A stretch of 64,000 nt of DNA from Xenorhabdus eapokensis (lineage in GTDB: Bacteria > Pseudomonadota > Gammaproteobacteria > Enterobacterales > Enterobacteriaceae): positions 62,001-126,000 of the forward strand of contig NZ_MKGQ01000007.1 in NCBI RefSeq assembly GCF_001908105.1. Reading direction: 5' to 3'. This document shows positions 7,286-15,696 of this stretch, one piece after another. Both the position numbers and the translations under genes were made by a program. How positions within the stretch are numbered: the first letter of the stretch is position 1; each line of letters starts with the position of its first letter. The notes below the pieces were generated by a model, which had not been told where the DNA came from, searched no databases, and was given only the letters and a program-made list of their open reading frames with translations.

Positions 7286-9042
7286 TAAAAGACCTCAATA
7301 ATATTATGATGGTTGCTATTCTCGCCGGTAATCGGTTCGTTATAGAGTGCGTGCATGGTTGCCCAGGCTAAATCCGCATGGCTGGCTTCTTCGCTACGGT
7401 CAGCTTCATAGGTGGGGCGGTTGCCGCTGGCGGTGGTTGCTCGCCGAATGGCCATAAACGATTGGGTGATGTCATTGCTGCCAGCGTCATATTCCAGCCG
7501 GTCATGGCTGATAACGTCATAGGCTTTGAGTACCAGGGCATTTTTTAACGCGGGGTTATAAACAAACTCTTTTGCCGCCGGGAAAAAATCACGCACATTT
7601 TGTAAAACACCGTGACCCAGACCGGTGGAATCAATACCGATATATTGTACGTTATAGCGTTCGGTCAGTGCCTTGATCGCATCAGACTGGGCGCGAAAAT
7701 CCATACCGCGCCATTGATGGTGCTCCAGTATCCGAAATTTGCCTCCAGGGAACTGGGGCGGCGCGATGACAACACACCCAGCACTGTCCCCGTTTTGTGT
7801 CCCTTTGGCCGGATCGTATCCAATCCAGACCGGATGGTAGGCGTACGGACGTATCATCAGGGGTTGTACGTCGTCCCACACTTCCCAGCTATCAACTAAG
7901 CATTTTTGCATGAGCTGTAAGTTGAAAATTGACGCGATATCATCGACAAACTCACACATTAGCAAGTTTTCGAATTCATCAGGGCTATATTCGAGATAGA
8001 GCTGGTCGATATCAAATAAGTTGCACCCCCCTTTCATCGCATCTTCAATGGTGACGATTTGCCGCCATTGACCATCATCGCACATCATGCCGTTAACTAA
8101 GGCGCGGTGGGTGGTATCGACCTCAACATGATCTGCCTTGCGTCGTCCGCGATTAAATAGCTTTCCTGACCAGAACGGATAGGCACTGTGTGTGAGTGCC
8201 GATGGCGTTGAGAAATACGTTTGGCGCCACTTTTTATGCATCGCCATGCCCGATGCCACTTTGCGCAGCTCTTGAAAGCGGGGTATCCAGAAATATTCAT
8301 CCAGATAGAGGTTGCCGTGATAACTTTGGGCTGTGCGGGCATTCGTCCCCAGAAAATAAAGCGTAGCCCCATTGGGTAAAACAATGGGATCGCCTTTGAG
8401 ATCAACATCCACCTCGCGCGCCATATCAATGATGTAACCTTTGAAAACGTGCGCTTGTGCCTTACTGGCCGATAAAAAGATTTGATTGCGTCCGGTGATC
8501 AGGGCGTCCATAAACGCTTCGCGGGCAAAAAAGTACGTTGCCCCTATCTGGCGGGATTTGAGAATATTGCGAATGCGGTGTTGATGTCCTGCGCCATACC
8601 AGACTTTCTGGTACTCAAACATGTTTTCGCGGAAAATTTGCTCGAGCTTTTCGATCTGTTCTTCGCTGAACACGTTCTTTTCCGGGGCGCGGCGCTGACC
8701 CTTGTTGCGGTTGGCTATCTTCGGGGTCAGATCCGCTTCATTGCCGCCCGCCTGATAACGGTGAATTTTGGCGTGCCGTTCAAGCTGACGGTACAGCAAA
8801 TCAATCTCTTTGAAGTCTTTCCCCTCTTTGTTTTCTTTGGCTATCAGCGTACAAAGGCGCGCTTCAACACTCATTTCAACGCGGTCAAAGGGGGTGATGT
8901 CATCCCATTTGTCACGCCGTTTCCAGCTGTGAATGGTGACGGCGTTTTCGTTGAGGATTTCCGCAATGCGCGCGATCCTGTACCCGCTAAAGTACAGGTG
9001 CATCGCTCTCTTACGTGGGTCAATATCGTGTAATGTCTTCAT
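7285..9042 (-). CDS. P: Terminase large (ATPase) subunit gpP
   Basis: A 585-residue terminase (P2 gpP is 590). The N-terminus carries a helix-turn-helix-like segment (GYRIARIAEILNENAVTIHSW). A Walker A-type motif lies in LKSRQIGAT and Walker B in LYLDEYF. The C-terminal RNase H-fold nuclease begins at GYDPAKG. Together with gpM it cuts at cos and pumps DNA through the gpQ portal. The gene is divergent from O, and the shared Ogr dyad lies about 50 bp before its ATG. It appears intact. Confidence 0.96.
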   Translation of the reverse strand: MKTLHDIDPRKRAMHLYFSGYRIARIAEILNENAVTIHSWKRRDKWDDITPFDRVEMSVEARLCTLIAKENKEGKDFKEIDLLYRQLERHAKIHRYQAGGNEADLTPKIANRNKGQRRAPEKNVFSEEQIEKLEQIFRENMFEYQKVWYGAGHQHRIRNILKSRQIGATYFFAREAFMDALITGRNQIFLSASKAQAHVFKGYIIDMAREVDVDLKGDPIVLPNGATLYFLGTNARTAQSYHGNLYLDEYFWIPRFQELRKVASGMAMHKKWRQTYFSTPSALTHSAYPFWSGKLFNRGRRKADHVEVDTTHRALVNGMMCDDGQWRQIVTIEDAMKGGCNLFDIDQLYLEYSPDEFENLLMCEFVDDIASIFNLQLMQKCLVDSWEVWDDVQPLMIRPYAYHPVWIGYDPAKGTQNGDSAGCVVIAPPQFPGGKFRILEHHQWRGMDFRAQSDAIKALTERYNVQYIGIDSTGLGHGVLQNVRDFFPAAKEFVYNPALKNALVLKAYDVISHDRLEYDAGSNDITQSFMAIRRATTASGNRPTYEADRSEEASHADLAWATMHALYNEPITGENSNHHNIIEVF

Positions 9043-9088
9043 GCCGCCAGATTACTGACTGGCTGGCATGCCTGCCCTGCACGCCCAT

Positions 9089-9106
9089 TGTGCCATTCCT
9101 CATACA
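9089..9106. promoter_or_regulatory. Ogr-type late activator site between P and O
   Basis: TGT-N12-ACA within the longer dyad CATTGT / ACAATG (9087-9109). P2 late promoters carry this element centred about 55 bp before the transcript start and are switched on by Ogr. Counting rightward gives a start near 9,152, 44 bases before the O ATG. Counting leftward gives a start at the P start codon itself, so leftward initiation may be spaced differently. The site could serve both divergent operons. Confidence 0.72.
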
Positions 9107-9195
9107 ATGGTCAGGCATTGTTTCCCGACGCCAATCCCTTAAACATACGCTCATTCAGTTTATGCACGAACATTGAAATTGTCGGAGCCTGTGCA

Positions 9196-10017
9196 ATGAC
9201 CAAAAAAACCAAGCCCGTGCGCCTTTGTGTTGAAGGCGCTACGACTGACGGCCGCAAAGTCCAGCGCCAATGGCTGACGGATATCGAAAAGAATTACAAC
9301 CCCACGGTTTACGGTGCCCGTATCAATATGGAGCACTGGAATTACGCGTGGATGCCGCGTTTCGGTGATGTGGATTCAGTCTACACCGAAGAAATCAGTG
9401 AAGGCCCATTGTCCGGCAAGCTGGCGCTCTATGGCGTGCTGACGCCGACGCCTGAACTGATAGAAATGAATAAAAAGCGCCAGAAAGTCTACACCTCGGT
9501 GGAAATCAACCCGAACTTTTCCGATATGGGCGGCGCTTATCTGGTTGGGTTGGCTGTCACCGATAATCCGGCCAGCCTGGGCACCAGTATGTTGCAATTT
9601 AGCCAGGATGGTGAGGGGCAAAATACCAATTTGTCAGAGCGCAAACAGCATAAAGACAACGTCTTTACCGCGGCCGAAGAAACCCGGATTGAGTTTACCG
9701 AAGACAGTGATAAAACCGGCTTGTTAGACAGTATCAAGGCGCTGTTTACCCGAGAACGCAAAACCAATGATATCAATTTGTCTGATATTCGCCAGTCCAT
9801 TGAGCTGTGTGCAACCGAGCAGGTTAAAACCGCGGGTGAAGTTGAAAAGCTCTCACAGAAAATAGATGAAATTGATGCGTTTAAAAAGCAAACCGAAGCA
9901 TTACGCGCTGAATTGGACACCTTGAAAACCGATCTCAGCCAGCAAGATAAGCAGCCCCAACGCCCCCACGCTTTTGGCGGTAACGGCGAAAACACCGAAA
10001 ACCTCACTGACTGCTAA
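9196..10017 (+). CDS. O: Capsid scaffolding protein / maturation protease gpO
   Basis: A 273-residue gpO homologue (P2: 284). The N-terminal half is a serine protease with His47 (EHWNYAW) and Ser127 (NPASLGTSML). The C-terminal part is a long charged helix (residues about 210-255) that scaffolds the procapsid. The open frame extends to 9088, but ATG 9196 has GGAG eight bases upstream and begins MTKKTKPVRL like other gpO proteins, so the longer form is rejected. It cleaves gpN, gpL and itself during head maturation. It is the first gene of the rightward O-N-M-L operon. Confidence 0.95.
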   Translation: MTKKTKPVRLCVEGATTDGRKVQRQWLTDIEKNYNPTVYGARINMEHWNYAWMPRFGDVDSVYTEEISEGPLSGKLALYGVLTPTPELIEMNKKRQKVYTSVEINPNFSDMGGAYLVGLAVTDNPASLGTSMLQFSQDGEGQNTNLSERKQHKDNVFTAAEETRIEFTEDSDKTGLLDSIKALFTRERKTNDINLSDIRQSIELCATEQVKTAGEVEKLSQKIDEIDAFKKQTEALRAELDTLKTDLSQQDKQPQRPHAFGGNGENTENLTDC

Positions 10018-10029
10018 ACGGAAACGACG

Positions 10030-11118
10030 ATGAGAACAGAAACACGCTTTAAATTTAACGGTTATCTGACCCGTTTGGGTGAACTTTACGGTGTTGAACC
10101 CGCAACGTTCACCACCGCAAAAGTGGAAATCGCCCCCAGCGCCGCGCAAAAGTTGGAAAGCAAAATTCAGCTCAGTGCTGTATTTTTAACGATGATCAAT
10201 ATTGTTCCCGTTAAAGCGCAGGTGGGGGAAAAAATCGGTTTAGGTATCGGCTCCACCATCGCCGGGACAACGGACACCAAAGAGAAAGACCGCGAACCGA
10301 CCGATCCCACCGATTTGTCCAAACAACAGTATCACTGTAAGCAGACTAACTTTGATACCGCCATTCGTTATGAAAAATTGGATATGTGGGCCATTTTTGA
10401 CGATTTCCAGCGCCGTATTCGTGATGAAATTATCAAACGCCAGGCGCTTGACCGCATCATGATTGGCTGGAACGGCACCCACCGCGCCGCGACATCTGAC
10501 CGCACCATCCATAAATTATTGCAGGACGTGAATGTCGGTTGGTTGCATAAAATCCGACTGGAAGCACCCGGCCATGTGATCGGTTCCTCCACCGATAAAG
10601 ACACCCATATCACGACCGCCGAACCCCTGAAAGTGGGTAAAGGGGGCGATTATGCCAACCTGGATGCACTGGTCATGCACGCTGTGGATGAAGCCATTTC
10701 CGAGGTGTACGCCGATGATACCGAACTGGTTGTCATTTGTGGCCGCCAACTGTTATCCGATAAATATTTCCCTATCGTTAACCGTGACCAGGCCAACACC
10801 GAAGCGTTGGCGGCGGAGGTGATTATCAGCCAAAAACGTATTGGCGGTTTGCCTGCGGTGCGGGTGCCGTATTTTCCAAAAGACGCCATGTTGATCACCC
10901 GACTGGATAATCTATCGATTTACTGGCAGGAAGACTCGCGGCGCCGTCAGGTACTGGATAATCCAAAGCGTGACCGGGTGGAAAACTACGAATCGGTTAA
11001 TGAAGATTACATTGTCGAAGATTACGACTGTGTCGCGTTGATTGAAAACATTGAGCTGATCAAAGCCAAGCTTGATGCGCCAGTTAAAACAGATAATGCC
11101 AACAAAACGGAAGAGTAA
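10030..11118 (+). CDS. N: Major capsid protein gpN
   Basis: A 362-residue capsid precursor (P2 gpN is 357). The N-terminal MRTETRFKFNGYLTRLGELYG matches P2 gpN, and the segments VGKGGDYANLDALVM and RVENYESVNEDYIVEDY are also conserved. It has the HK97-like fold by family, and N-terminal processing by gpO yields the mature capsomer. It lies 12 nt after O in the same operon. No truncation or frameshift is seen, which supports a phage able to make heads rather than a tail-only bacteriocin. Confidence 0.97.
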   Translation: MRTETRFKFNGYLTRLGELYGVEPATFTTAKVEIAPSAAQKLESKIQLSAVFLTMINIVPVKAQVGEKIGLGIGSTIAGTTDTKEKDREPTDPTDLSKQQYHCKQTNFDTAIRYEKLDMWAIFDDFQRRIRDEIIKRQALDRIMIGWNGTHRAATSDRTIHKLLQDVNVGWLHKIRLEAPGHVIGSSTDKDTHITTAEPLKVGKGGDYANLDALVMHAVDEAISEVYADDTELVVICGRQLLSDKYFPIVNRDQANTEALAAEVIISQKRIGGLPAVRVPYFPKDAMLITRLDNLSIYWQEDSRRRQVLDNPKRDRVENYESVNEDYIVEDYDCVALIENIELIKAKLDAPVKTDNANKTEE

Positions 11119-11121
11119 AGC

Positions 11122-11778
11122 GTGAACCCGTGGGAAAAGAAACGCATGCAAGTGGAGGCCAGACAAGCCGCTGAATATGGCCGGCTGGCCGATCCCTCAG
11201 TCACCACGCAAGTCAAGCTGATGTTGCGCCAGCACCGGCGAGATCTGGGCAAAATCCAGTCATTTGAGCGCAAAGCCATTTACAAACGTAACGCGTTGCC
11301 ACTGTATGAAACGTGGATCACGGAAACCCTCCGCCATCAGTCAGGGGGACAGGATGACGTTCTGATGTACCTCATGTTGTGGAGCTTTGATGCCGGTGTT
11401 TATGCACAAGGGCTGGATATTGCCGAATATGCCTTAAAGCACCGGCTCACCATGCCCGAGGGGCAATCACGTACAACGGGCTGCGCTATCGCCGAAGAAA
11501 TGGCCGACCGGGCTAAAGACGCGTATACCGCGAAAAACCCGATCCCATTAGACATATTACAGCGCACCATGTCACTGATTGAACATGAAGATATGCCTGA
11601 TAAAGTCCGCGGGGAACTGCATAAATGGCTGGGTTACAGCTTGCGTGATAACGACTTCCCACAACCCGCATTGTGCGAGTTGATGCGCGCCCTGGAGCTC
11701 CATGATCGCTCAGGGGTAAAAGCAGATATCAAACAATTAGAGAAAATTCTGGCAGCGAAAAACAGCGCTGACCATTAA
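11122..11778 (+). CDS. M: Terminase small subunit gpM
   Basis: A 218-residue homologue of P2 gpM (247 residues), the DNA-binding terminase subunit that recognises cos and works with gpP. It starts at GTG 11122, three bases after the N stop, with GGAAGAG as ribosome-binding site. The sequence is mainly helical and charged (VKLMLRQHRRDLGKIQSFERKAIYKR). It appears complete; the shorter length falls at the C-terminus. Confidence 0.93.
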   Translation: MNPWEKKRMQVEARQAAEYGRLADPSVTTQVKLMLRQHRRDLGKIQSFERKAIYKRNALPLYETWITETLRHQSGGQDDVLMYLMLWSFDAGVYAQGLDIAEYALKHRLTMPEGQSRTTGCAIAEEMADRAKDAYTAKNPIPLDILQRTMSLIEHEDMPDKVRGELHKWLGYSLRDNDFPQPALCELMRALELHDRSGVKADIKQLEKILAAKNSADH

Positions 11779-11796
11779 CGAACGTGCCAACGCGCC

Positions 11797-11846
11797 AGGG
11801 CGGCGCGGGAGAAGAAACCCGTTTTCGACCTCTCGCCCACCGCCCT
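11797..11846. repeat. GC-rich inverted repeat between M and L
   Basis: AGGGCGG (11797-11803) and CCGCCCT (11840-11846) form a perfect 7-bp outer stem in the 86-base M-L gap, with partial inner pairing between GGGAGA and TCTCGCCC. No T tract follows, so it is not a clear terminator. It could be an mRNA processing or stabilising hairpin that sets the relative output of capsid genes. Confidence 0.45.
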
Positions 11847-11864
11847 ACCTAATTTGAGGTTGTT

Positions 11865-12329
11865 ATGGATTTCATTTCACCCGAACCGATCAACGAAGCC
11901 GCCCAGACGATCACCAGTGGTGATTTCTGGCCCCCCATTGATACGGCCGATTTTCGCGCCACCATGCGCAGCGATGGTACGGTGACCCCAGGCCGCCTGT
12001 TGGCCGCGCTGAAAAATGCGGTGATTGAAACCCACCGGGAACTGGCGGGCTGGCAGTCACAACAAATCAGCCTCGGCTATCACACGCTGGGCAGTGTGCC
12101 GGCCAGCCAGATTGATGATGAATCTGAACTGTTATACCTCTACCGCCGCGCGGTGTATTGCATGGCAAAAGCCGGGCTTAGTGAGCGTTACCGCGACATT
12201 GACACCACCGCGGACGGGGCGAAAAAGGCCGATGCACTCGATCCCACCATTGACGATTTGCACCGTGATGCCGTGTGGGCTATCCAGCGCATTAAATGCA
12301 CGACACACAATATCGTGGAGCTGATCTAA
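11865..12329 (+). CDS. L: Head completion protein gpL
   Basis: A 154-residue gpL homologue (P2: 169). By homology it joins the head-tail connector after packaging and stabilises filled heads. Conserved features include DFRATMRSDGTVTPGRL near the N-terminus and LLYLYRRAVYCMAKAGLSERYRD in the middle. The stop codon overlaps the X start by one base. Confidence 0.94.
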   Translation: MDFISPEPINEAAQTITSGDFWPPIDTADFRATMRSDGTVTPGRLLAALKNAVIETHRELAGWQSQQISLGYHTLGSVPASQIDDESELLYLYRRAVYCMAKAGLSERYRDIDTTADGAKKADALDPTIDDLHRDAVWAIQRIKCTTHNIVELI

Positions 12330-12532
12330 TGCAGGTACGAACACAACAATATGACACGGTAGACGCCCTGTGCTGGCGCCACTACGGACGCACACACGGC
12401 GTCACCGAGCAGGTACTGGAGGCCAATCCTGGTCTGGCCGAGGTTGGGGCGATTCTGCCCCACGGCAGGGTGATTGAACTGCCGGATATCGCGCCCGCCC
12501 CGGTGACGCCGATGATCCAACTATGGGACTAA
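12329..12532 (+). CDS. X: Tail protein gpX (LysM-like)
   Basis: A 67-residue gpX homologue, the same length as P2 gpX. The sequence has the LysM-like pattern (TVDALCWRHYG ... VLEANPGLAEVGAILPHG). By homology it is an essential tail protein, often placed with the tail tip or lysis genes. The open frame begins upstream at 12296, but ATG 12329 overlapping the L stop is the family start. Confidence 0.93.
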   Translation: MQVRTQQYDTVDALCWRHYGRTHGVTEQVLEANPGLAEVGAILPHGRVIELPDIAPAPVTPMIQLWD

Positions 12533-12535
12533 GAT

Positions 12536-12853
12536 ATGGACAAACAACCTGATATATGGGCCGACTTACTCAACGGCCTAAAAAACTCATGGCCGCAAAT
12601 ATCCGGCTCTGTTTTGGCGGCATTAATTTGTTACGGGCGCCTGATTTATGACGGTATCGAGCGTAAGAACCGCTGGGTGGAACCGTTGCTTTGCGGGGCG
12701 CTGTCCTGGGGCATTGCCAGCGCGCTGGAACTGTTCGGCATCCCCGGCAGTGTATCGCCGGCACTCGGCGGCGCTATCGGATTTATTGGCGTTGAGAAGC
12801 TGCGCGAGTTTGCGATCCGCGCCATTAATAAGCGTTTGGGAGGTAAAGAATGA
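12536..12853 (+). CDS. Phage holin (lambda S-like class)
   Basis: A 105-residue membrane protein with three probable transmembrane segments (about residues 22-38, 48-66 and 70-86) and a basic C-terminus, the layout of lambda S-type holins. It would form the timed inner-membrane hole. It occupies the position of P2 gene Y, four bases after X, and overlaps the endolysin gene by four bases. Confidence 0.85.
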   Translation: MDKQPDIWADLLNGLKNSWPQISGSVLAALICYGRLIYDGIERKNRWVEPLLCGALSWGIASALELFGIPGSVSPALGGAIGFIGVEKLREFAIRAINKRLGGKE

Positions 12854-13254
12854 GTCAGGGCGACAGGGGCATTCGCAACCATAATCCGGGCAATATCCGC
12901 CACGGTGATAAATGGCAGGGATTACGGGATACCCAGACCGATAAGGCATTCTGTCAGTTTGTTGCCCCTGAGTGGGGTATTCGTGCCATGCTTAAGATTT
13001 TGCGTAATTACGAACGCCAATATGGCCTGAACAGTATCCGACAGATCATTACCCGTTGGGCACCAGAGACAGAAAATGATACCGAGGGTTACATCACGTA
13101 TGTGAGCCAAACTGTCGGTGTATCCAGCCATGCTGTGATTGATGTTAACGACAAATCCATCATGACAGCATTGACTAAGGCGATGATACAGATGGAGAAC
13201 GGCAAGCAGCCTTATTCTGATGACATCTTCGTACAGGCGTTTAAACTGCTATGA
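12850..13254 (+). CDS. Endolysin, lysozyme-like fold with GIRNxNPGNI motif
   Basis: A 134-residue protein starting in the holin ATGA overlap. The N-terminal GIRNHNPGNIRHGDKWQGL is the signature of a family of phage lytic transglycosylase-like enzymes, sometimes labelled structural protein P5. It has no signal peptide or membrane segment, so release depends on the holin. The lysis cassette order (holin, endolysin, small membrane protein, Rz/Rz1) makes an endolysin role likely. It is unrelated in sequence to P2 gpK lysozyme, so the cassette has been swapped. Confidence 0.8.
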   Translation: MSQGDRGIRNHNPGNIRHGDKWQGLRDTQTDKAFCQFVAPEWGIRAMLKILRNYERQYGLNSIRQIITRWAPETENDTEGYITYVSQTVGVSSHAVIDVNDKSIMTALTKAMIQMENGKQPYSDDIFVQAFKLL

Positions 13255-13265
13255 GGAATTGAACG

Positions 13266-13481
13266 ATGGGTATTATTCTGGTTCCAATAATTTATGTTGT
13301 CGGTTTTATTGCGGCATGCATTATTTTTACATTGATAGAAAAACGAGCTAACGATCCGGAAGATTTTGGGGTCATTTTGTTTACGTCATTTATATGGCCA
13401 CTACTGGTCATTTTGATGCCGATTGTTTTTGGATTCTGTTTTTTAGGCAAAAAATACAATCAATTTGTTGGCAGACAATAA
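13266..13481 (+). CDS. Small two-TM membrane protein, possible antiholin
   Basis: A 71-residue protein with two hydrophobic segments (about residues 3-23 and 37-58) separated by a short charged loop (EKRANDPED). It sits where P2 has lysA, the presumed antiholin, and its stop overlaps the Rz start by one base. I do not recognise it by sequence; an antiholin or accessory holin role is inferred from topology and position. DNA is more AT-rich than its neighbours. Confidence 0.65.
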   Translation: MGIILVPIIYVVGFIAACIIFTLIEKRANDPEDFGVILFTSFIWPLLVILMPIVFGFCFLGKKYNQFVGRQ

Positions 13482-13948
13482 TGAAATGGCAACTAAAATT
13501 GGGCGCTGTGATTGTAGTTATCGCGCTGATGGGATCCGCCGCCTTTTCCGTCTGGTCTGTGTATACGGAAAATGGGCGGCTCACCGAAAAAAACCAGGCG
13601 TTAAACCAATCGCTCTCAGCGCAAATCGCTCTCAATCACCAACAGCAGGCGCGCATGAAACACCTAGCTGAACAGGATGCGGTGCGCTTACAGGAATTGA
13701 CCCATGCCAAATCTGAAATTGATAAGTTGCATAGCGCTGCTCTGGCTCACCCTGAGCGGGTGTACATCAAAGCCCGGTGTCCCGCCCCCGCCCCCGGCCT
13801 GGCTGATGCAGTCGCCCCCCGACCTGTTGACACCGCTGTCGGAAATTATTGGTTACTCCGAGAGCGTATTGCCCTCGCCGGACAAATGATCCGCGGATTA
13901 CAGGACTATATTCAGACACAGTGTCAATTACCGGTGCCTTATGAATAA
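13481..13948 (+). CDS. Rz-like inner-membrane spanin (LysB position)
   Basis: A 155-residue i-spanin. It has one N-terminal membrane segment (about residues 8-25) and a long periplasmic helix with coiled-coil character (residues 27-90). It joins with the nested lipoprotein to fuse inner and outer membranes at lysis. The open frame extends upstream to 13394, but ATG 13481 overlapping the previous stop is the sensible start. It overlaps gene R by eight bases. Confidence 0.88.
   Translation: MKWQLKLGAVIVVIALMGSAAFSVWSVYTENGRLTEKNQALNQSLSAQIALNHQQQARMKHLAEQDAVRLQELTHAKSEIDKLHSAALAHPERVYIKARCPAPAPGLADAVAPRPVDTAVGNYWLLRERIALAGQMIRGLQDYIQTQCQLPVPYE
13704..13889 (+). CDS. Rz1-like outer-membrane spanin lipoprotein, nested within Rz
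   Basis: A 61-residue protein encoded entirely inside Rz in another frame. It has a lipoprotein signal (KLISCIALLWLTLSGC, lipidation Cys20) followed by a proline-rich segment (PGVPPPPPAW) typical of Rz1/LysC proteins. The mature o-spanin of about 42 residues would sit in the outer membrane and bind the Rz C-terminus. Nested or overlapping spanin genes are well known in lambda and P2, so this is a real second gene. Confidence 0.9.
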   Translation: MPNLKLISCIALLWLTLSGCTSKPGVPPPPPAWLMQSPPDLLTPLSEIIGYSESVLPSPDK

Positions 13949-14354
13949 ACCCCACTTATTACGCACCGCGCTGACGGCCAAAATGCCCTACCTGCGCGAT
14001 AACCCCGAATACCTGCATTTGTTTGTGGAAAATGGGACGGTGCGGGCAACGATGGCATCATCATTGTCTTACGAATATGAATACACGCTCAACCTGATTA
14101 TCGAAGCCTGGCCGGGCCAGCAGGATATCTTAATGGCGGTGATCGTCCACTGGTTACGTGAACACCAGCCGGACATCTTCGCCAATCCCGATAACCGCAG
14201 CGGTTTCACCTTTGATGTAAATATCCTCAATGACGCCACCGCCGATATCAGCATTGATTTAAAACTGACTGAGCGTGTTGTGGTCACCCAGCAGGGCGAG
14301 GTCAGCACCGTGACCGCTGTCCCTGAGCCTGAAAACCCGTTTGACCGGTGGTGA
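13941..14354 (+). CDS. R: Tail completion protein gpR
   Basis: A 137-residue gpR homologue (P2: 155). Conserved features are LRxxLTxxxPYLxxNPExL at the start and the C-terminal NPFDRW. By homology it completes the tail terminus with gpS so the tail can join the head. It overlaps the end of Rz by eight bases. Confidence 0.93.
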   Translation: MNKPHLLRTALTAKMPYLRDNPEYLHLFVENGTVRATMASSLSYEYEYTLNLIIEAWPGQQDILMAVIVHWLREHQPDIFANPDNRSGFTFDVNILNDATADISIDLKLTERVVVTQQGEVSTVTAVPEPENPFDRW

Positions 14355-14355
14355 A

Positions 14356-14991
14356 ATGGACGATAACGCATTGCAACCCCTGGATACCGCCCTCACGGCA
14401 TTGTTAACCCAACTGTCCCCCGCCGGTCGCCAGCAACTGGCCCGTGAGATTGCGCGGGATCTGCGCCAAAGTCAGCTCCACCGTATCCGCGCCCAGCGTA
14501 ACCCCGATGGCAGTCGCTATACCCAGCGCAAAGCACAAGTAATTCAGGTTCAGCGAGGCATGACCTTTGTCTGGCGGGGCGAAACCCGTACCTTGAAAAA
14601 CTGGCAGATCCGCAAGGGCAAATCGGGCGAGGTGATCACGGGGTATGATGCTGAGCGCAAGGGCGTGCGTACCTTCTACAAAAACGATATCCAGCGCTTT
14701 CTGGCCGTCAAAATTGATCGCATTAATACCCGTAAAAACAGCAAAAAAACGCGCATGTTTAAGAAACTGGCCACTGCCCGTTACCTGCGCCTGTCGGCCA
14801 GCGATAAAGAAGCGGCCATCTTCTTTGCCCCCAAAGTGGCCACTGTTGCGCGCGTCCATCATTTCGGCCTGAAAGAGCGGATGCGGGGCAAAAACATGGA
14901 AGTCAACTATCCATCACGCCGTCTGTTGGGGCTGACACCACAGGATATCGCCCATATTGAAGCGCAAATCCTCACCCATCTCACCCGCTAA
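14356..14991 (+). CDS. S: Tail completion / virion morphogenesis protein gpS
   Basis: A 211-residue member of the phage virion morphogenesis family (P2 gpS, 150 residues). ATG 14356, one base after the R stop, is preferred over the in-frame TTG at 14341. The protein is longer than P2 gpS, with extra basic sequence in the middle (residues about 60-135). The N-terminal LSPAGRQQLAREIARDLRQSQ and C-terminal HHFGLKER and YPSRRLLGL match the family. Longer gpS forms occur in related prophages. Confidence 0.9.
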   Translation: MDDNALQPLDTALTALLTQLSPAGRQQLAREIARDLRQSQLHRIRAQRNPDGSRYTQRKAQVIQVQRGMTFVWRGETRTLKNWQIRKGKSGEVITGYDAERKGVRTFYKNDIQRFLAVKIDRINTRKNSKKTRMFKKLATARYLRLSASDKEAAIFFAPKVATVARVHHFGLKERMRGKNMEVNYPSRRLLGLTPQDIAHIEAQILTHLTR

Positions 14992-14993
14992 TG

Positions 14994-15011
14994 TGTGTCA
15001 GGGCTGACACA
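14994..15011 (+). promoter_or_regulatory. Ogr-type late activator site before V
   Basis: TGT-N12-ACA inside the perfect dyad TGTGTCAG-GG-CTGACACA. It lies in the 66-base gap between S and V, where P2 has the PV late promoter. Its centre is only about 55 bases before the V ATG, so with the P2 spacing the transcript would start at or very near the start codon. Confidence 0.72.
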
Positions 15012-15057
15012 ACCCCGATAGCGTGCAGACCATTACGCACAGTGACATGTTGTGCGC

Positions 15058-15696
15058 ATGAACACACAATTAACCGAACTTTTGCGCCGGCTGCGCAACC
15101 TGATCCGCATTGGCACCGTCACTCAGGTAGATACTACCCGTGGCCTCTGTCGCGTGGAAACCGGTCACCTTGAAACGGACTGGCTAAACTGGCTGACGGC
15201 CAGAGCCGGGAACGCCCGGACATGGTGGGCGCCCAGCGTTGGCGAGCAGGTCTTATTACTGGCTATCGGCGGTGATCTCACCACGGCGTTTGTACTGCCG
15301 GCGATTTTTTCCGACGAATTTCCGGCCCCTTCCCACTCACCGATGGCCGCCCACCTGGTCTTTCCCGACGGGGCAGTGATTGAGTATGAACCCCAGACCA
15401 GTGCATTAACGGTCACGGGAATTAAAACGGCCACCGTGAACGCTTCGGTGTCTGTCCATGTCACCGCGCCGGATATCACCTGTACGGCCAGTCATCAAAT
15501 TACCCTGGATACCCCGACAGTGCTGTGCACGAACCATTTGACCACAGGCAGTCTGGCGATCCGGAATGGCGGGGTGATGCGCGGCAATATCACCCACACC
15601 GGCGGCCAATTCAGCTCTAACGGGGTTGTGGTCGATTCTCACCGGCACCATGGTGTGCGCAGTGGTGACGGTACGTCAGGAGGCCCCGTCTCATGA
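15058..15696 (+). CDS. V: Baseplate spike protein gpV
   Basis: A 212-residue gpV homologue (P2: 211). The N-terminal OB-fold region is followed by the conserved RTWWAPSVGEQVLLLAIGGDL and PDGAVIEYEPQTSALTVTGI, then the beta-helix spike, and it ends with the iron-binding-type tip SHRHHGVRSGDG. The spike trimer pierces the outer membrane when the sheath contracts. ATG 15058 aligns with the P2 start; no strong Shine-Dalgarno is visible before it. It overlaps W by four bases. Confidence 0.96.
   Translation: MNTQLTELLRRLRNLIRIGTVTQVDTTRGLCRVETGHLETDWLNWLTARAGNARTWWAPSVGEQVLLLAIGGDLTTAFVLPAIFSDEFPAPSHSPMAAHLVFPDGAVIEYEPQTSALTVTGIKTATVNASVSVHVTAPDITCTASHQITLDTPTVLCTNHLTTGSLAIRNGGVMRGNITHTGGQFSSNGVVVDSHRHHGVRSGDGTSGGPVS

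Noticed and set aside
15051..15068. Second TGT-N12-ACA match overlapping the V start codon
   Set aside because: It lacks the extended dyad of the upstream copy and lies too far downstream to activate V; probably chance.
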